This document shows positions 61,526-64,000 of a stretch of DNA of 64,000 nucleotides, one piece after another. Below the pieces are notes generated by a model. That model was given only the letters and a program-made list of their open reading frames with translations, was not told the origin of the DNA and ran no database searches. Source of the DNA: Patiria pectinifera (taxonomy: Eukaryota > Echinodermata > Asteroidea > Valvatida > Asterinidae); assembly GCA_029964075.1 (NCBI GenBank), contig CM057133.1, forward strand, positions 14,594,699 through 14,658,698, read 5' to 3'. Made by a program: the position numbers and the translations under genes. Each line of letters starts with the position of its first letter. Within the stretch, counting starts at the first letter, position 1.

Positions 61526-62179
61526 CTGCAAAAATAACAAAGATCTAAATCAATTTTTCACTTATGTTCTTGCTCAGTGAGACATATTTTTATGAATGTC
61601 TTTGATAGTAAACATTAAGCTTGTTCGACACCTTGTATAAATGGATCAATTCTCCCACTGTCAGTTGTTTTTTTTTAAGGCAGAACATTTTCTAATAAGC
61701 TACTTTTTTTCTATCATTAACCTCAAATGTCAGTCATGATAAAATAGTAAGAGTTAAACTAATTGAGGAACAAAGTTGGGACTGAAACAATTCTCACAGA
61801 AAATGCTGTTAAATAAAAATGTAGACTTTTTATCATGCATATGTACATGTAGCCTACATACACACAACTAGTGTGCAGTTGATGTTGAATGAAAAAAATA
61901 ATAGGAGAATAATTTTTTTTAAAAGGTGACAAAAGTCAAAACTCAAAATTCTTTTTAACGTGCCCTCCCCATAACCATTCAGGCTAGGAGACATTGTAGT
62001 ATGCGGAGCACCATACTAGTTCTAGTATGGGGCCCCTTTCTAAGATAAGAGTAAGACAACAAACCCACTTTTTATGTTAAAAACAAAACAGCAGGCGATG
62101 TTTCAAGTTTACAACATGAATATGATTGAACAAACGTAAATAACGTTTAAACAGCTCAGTATACTCACCCAGCACTCAC
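61526..62179 (-). other. 5' UTR intron of the giant gene
   Basis: Inferred intron between the non-coding first exon and the ATG exon. It contains no repeat seen elsewhere in the window. Confidence 0.4.
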
Positions 62180-62310
62180 CCGTTGCTGACGACGCTTCCC
62201 CATCTTGTGTTAAAATGGGCATGCATGGTATGTCGCGGGTAACCCGTATTAATCGTATGTGACCCATAGCAAAACAATGACTCGCGGACTACCCGGAATC
62301 TGTCAATTAT
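62180..62310 (-). other. Candidate non-coding first exon of the giant gene
   Basis: A strong donor CAACGG|GTGAGT ends at 62180, with a second GTGAGT about 14 bp further on. The sequence upstream of it has several short ATG reading frames, including one starting GKRRQQR that would stop soon after splicing. The upstream limit is set only by the TATA-like box about 30 bp above 62310. Transcript 5' ends are needed to fix it. Confidence 0.4.
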
Positions 62311-62320
62311 AACTGTCTTC

Positions 62321-62352
62321 AACAGGTGGCGCTGTTTTTATAAACAGGTGGA
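62321..62352 (-). promoter_or_regulatory. Candidate core promoter: TATA-like box flanked by E-boxes
   Basis: On the minus strand TTTATAAAAAC (62344-62334) lies between two CACCTG E-boxes (62350-62345 and 62328-62323). It is 25-35 bp above the proposed first exon. Position and motif fit a core promoter, but the motif is short and the surroundings are AT-rich, so chance is possible. Confidence 0.35.
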
Positions 62353-64000
62353 TTCCGCACACACCATACAGAGTAGGGCTACCATAGCGGGCGGGACGGG
62401 TAATGGGGGCTTTGATCAAGAGATTTGTTTTCGGCAATAAGGCACTTCCAAACGTTTGTCCATAATTTCCCCAGGGTGTTAGTAAAATTTCCTATGTAAT
62501 CTTGGCCTCTCAACAAAAACAGAGTAATTGGCGATATTATTGTATGCAAAATTGCGCCGCAGCACCTTGTAAACCCTCATATAAAGGTGCTACATAATGG
62601 GTCTCATATTTATCATTTACTTCATTTACCCGTCTTTCAAAATAGACATAATTACCATCCCCTTGAGTACCCAATTGTTGGTAGATACGTGCGGTAGATA
62701 AGACTCCGGTATTTTTTATTATTTATCAAATTTAAATACTTTAAAGAAATATTCCTGCGCTATTTTTGAGTTCCATCTTGACAAATAGAATTTTTTTTCA
62801 ATTTCTATTTTCCTACAAATATGCAAGTTTTTCCCTATTGAATAAGACATCGAATGAAAAAATCCTTTGATGTTTGGTTACTGACTTATTTCTTCACAAA
62901 AACATCAAATTATTGGCTGCCAGACAATAATTCGGCTCTCGCAAGGCGGGCTCATTTGTGCGCAAAACAAAATTCCTTTTTCAGAGGGTTGGTGATGCCC
63001 AATGACTGGAATATTTTCTTTCTTTAAAGCAAAACAAAACATACAAATTGAAAATCTATTTTTTTTATGAGCATAGGGTATCATCCGGTAATCTGTTGTT
63101 TGATTTCTTCAAAACTGTGGTCCTTCATTCAATCTTTTTTAAATACAGAAATAATTGAGCAATAATTTTGCTATTGTTCTACAAAGGTGACAAGTTTATC
63201 AGGAATGGTGCAAACGGAAAACTTTTCCAAAAATTATTTTAGGTGGGCTTTATTTTATTTCAAAATGACATTTACACCTATTAACAATATTATTATTTTA
63301 TACATATTTACAATATCTACATGGATAATTACTATAACATTTATGTACATGTACTTGCTTTTTTATTCAAATGAAAGTCAAAGTTGGCTTGAAAGTTCGT
63401 CCACATTTTTAATGTTTAGGGTAATTTGTACCGTACCAGCATATTTTGTGTTGTTTTAGTTCATTGTACATAATACATTATGAGCTGTTCACACAAAAAA
63501 AGAAGGGAAATATCATATTTCTCTTGAGTTTAGATTTTTTCACAGAATTCCTTCATTACATTGGAAAGCTACATATTCTCGTCATTCCACCTTGCTCTAT
63601 TCAATAACATAATTTCCCTGCTAAATTTATTTTAACAAAGTTGTATTCCGAAGCAGCCCGACTGTTTATTTAAATCACATAATGTAAACCTATAGGGTTA
63701 AAAAAATAAACATTGGAAAAAAACCACATTCCTTTCTTAAATGTTGACATTATATAACAATCCTTTGTGCATCTCAAAAACATTTCTCACAAAAAAAGAA
63801 AGAAAAAAACAAAGAAACGGACCCGAAAGACTGATTTGTTCACATGTCCGCCTCCGCCTAGTCTATGGAATGTCCCCTTGCACGGCAAGGGTCTATGATA
63901 TGCGAGCAGATTTGGCGATTATAGATTATGCGTCTTGACTTTGAGATTCTGACCATTAATTCAGCCGGGTCTTCCGTAACCTGTTGTTGTATTACAAATA
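62353..64000. other. Upstream flank, no gene seen
   Basis: AT-rich intergenic DNA upstream of the giant gene. No coding sequence, RNA gene or recognised repeat is supported. Confidence 0.4.

Overview
The window is gene-poor, intron-rich DNA from an animal nuclear genome. It shows canonical GT-AG introns, coding exons of 78 to 4912 bp, and a dense load of short non-autonomous DNA transposons (MITEs), one tRNA-derived SINE and one decayed non-LTR retrotransposon tail. The AT-rich introns, frequent TACATGTA and CCGGTA words, and the repeat types suggest a marine invertebrate, most likely a deuterostome (echinoderm or hemichordate grade). This placement is an inference, not a proof.

One minus-strand gene fills about 50 kb. 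I assembled 27 coding exons from the ATG at 61282 down to the stop at 11394. Every junction has a GT donor and an AG acceptor, the phases match at all 26 introns (23 are phase 0), and the coding length is 13155 nt, a whole number of codons, giving 4384 residues. The N-terminal ~610 residues (exons 1-8) resemble the JAKMIP/Marlin-1 family of microtubule-binding coiled coils. They are followed by short coiled-coil exons, then a single 4912-bp exon encoding about 1640 residues of coiled coil, then a compact unrecognised block (exon 13 and the start of exon 14) and a proline-rich region with four PPPLP-type repeats. Further short coiled-coil exons and a 2.7-kb exon of low-complexity Ser/Thr/Asn/Gln/Gly-rich sequence follow. 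The C terminus is one fibronectin type III domain and one SH3 domain of the RIM-binding-protein (RIM-BP) type, with a basic tail. A JAKMIP-like head joined to a RIM-BP-like tail is the most notable feature of the window.

Layout by coordinate. 1-6879: repeats, foldbacks, the retrotransposon tail and possibly downstream exons of a second gene. 6880-7317: first coding exon of that second minus-strand gene, which encodes a cluster of SUMO-interacting motifs. 7318-11393: its likely promoter, then intergenic DNA and the 3' UTR of the large gene. 11394-61282: the large gene. 61283-62350: 5' UTR, first intron, a likely non-coding first exon and a TATA-containing promoter candidate. 62351-64000: AT-rich upstream DNA with no gene seen.

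The introns record nested transposition. A PIF/Harbinger-like MITE with TWA target duplications sits inside older MITEs at two sites. A hAT-like MITE has a perfect 8-bp target duplication. Several foldback elements end in CAGGGTG at TA sites. Intron 5 carries a degenerate array that looks like copies of the adjacent exon end with its splice donor.
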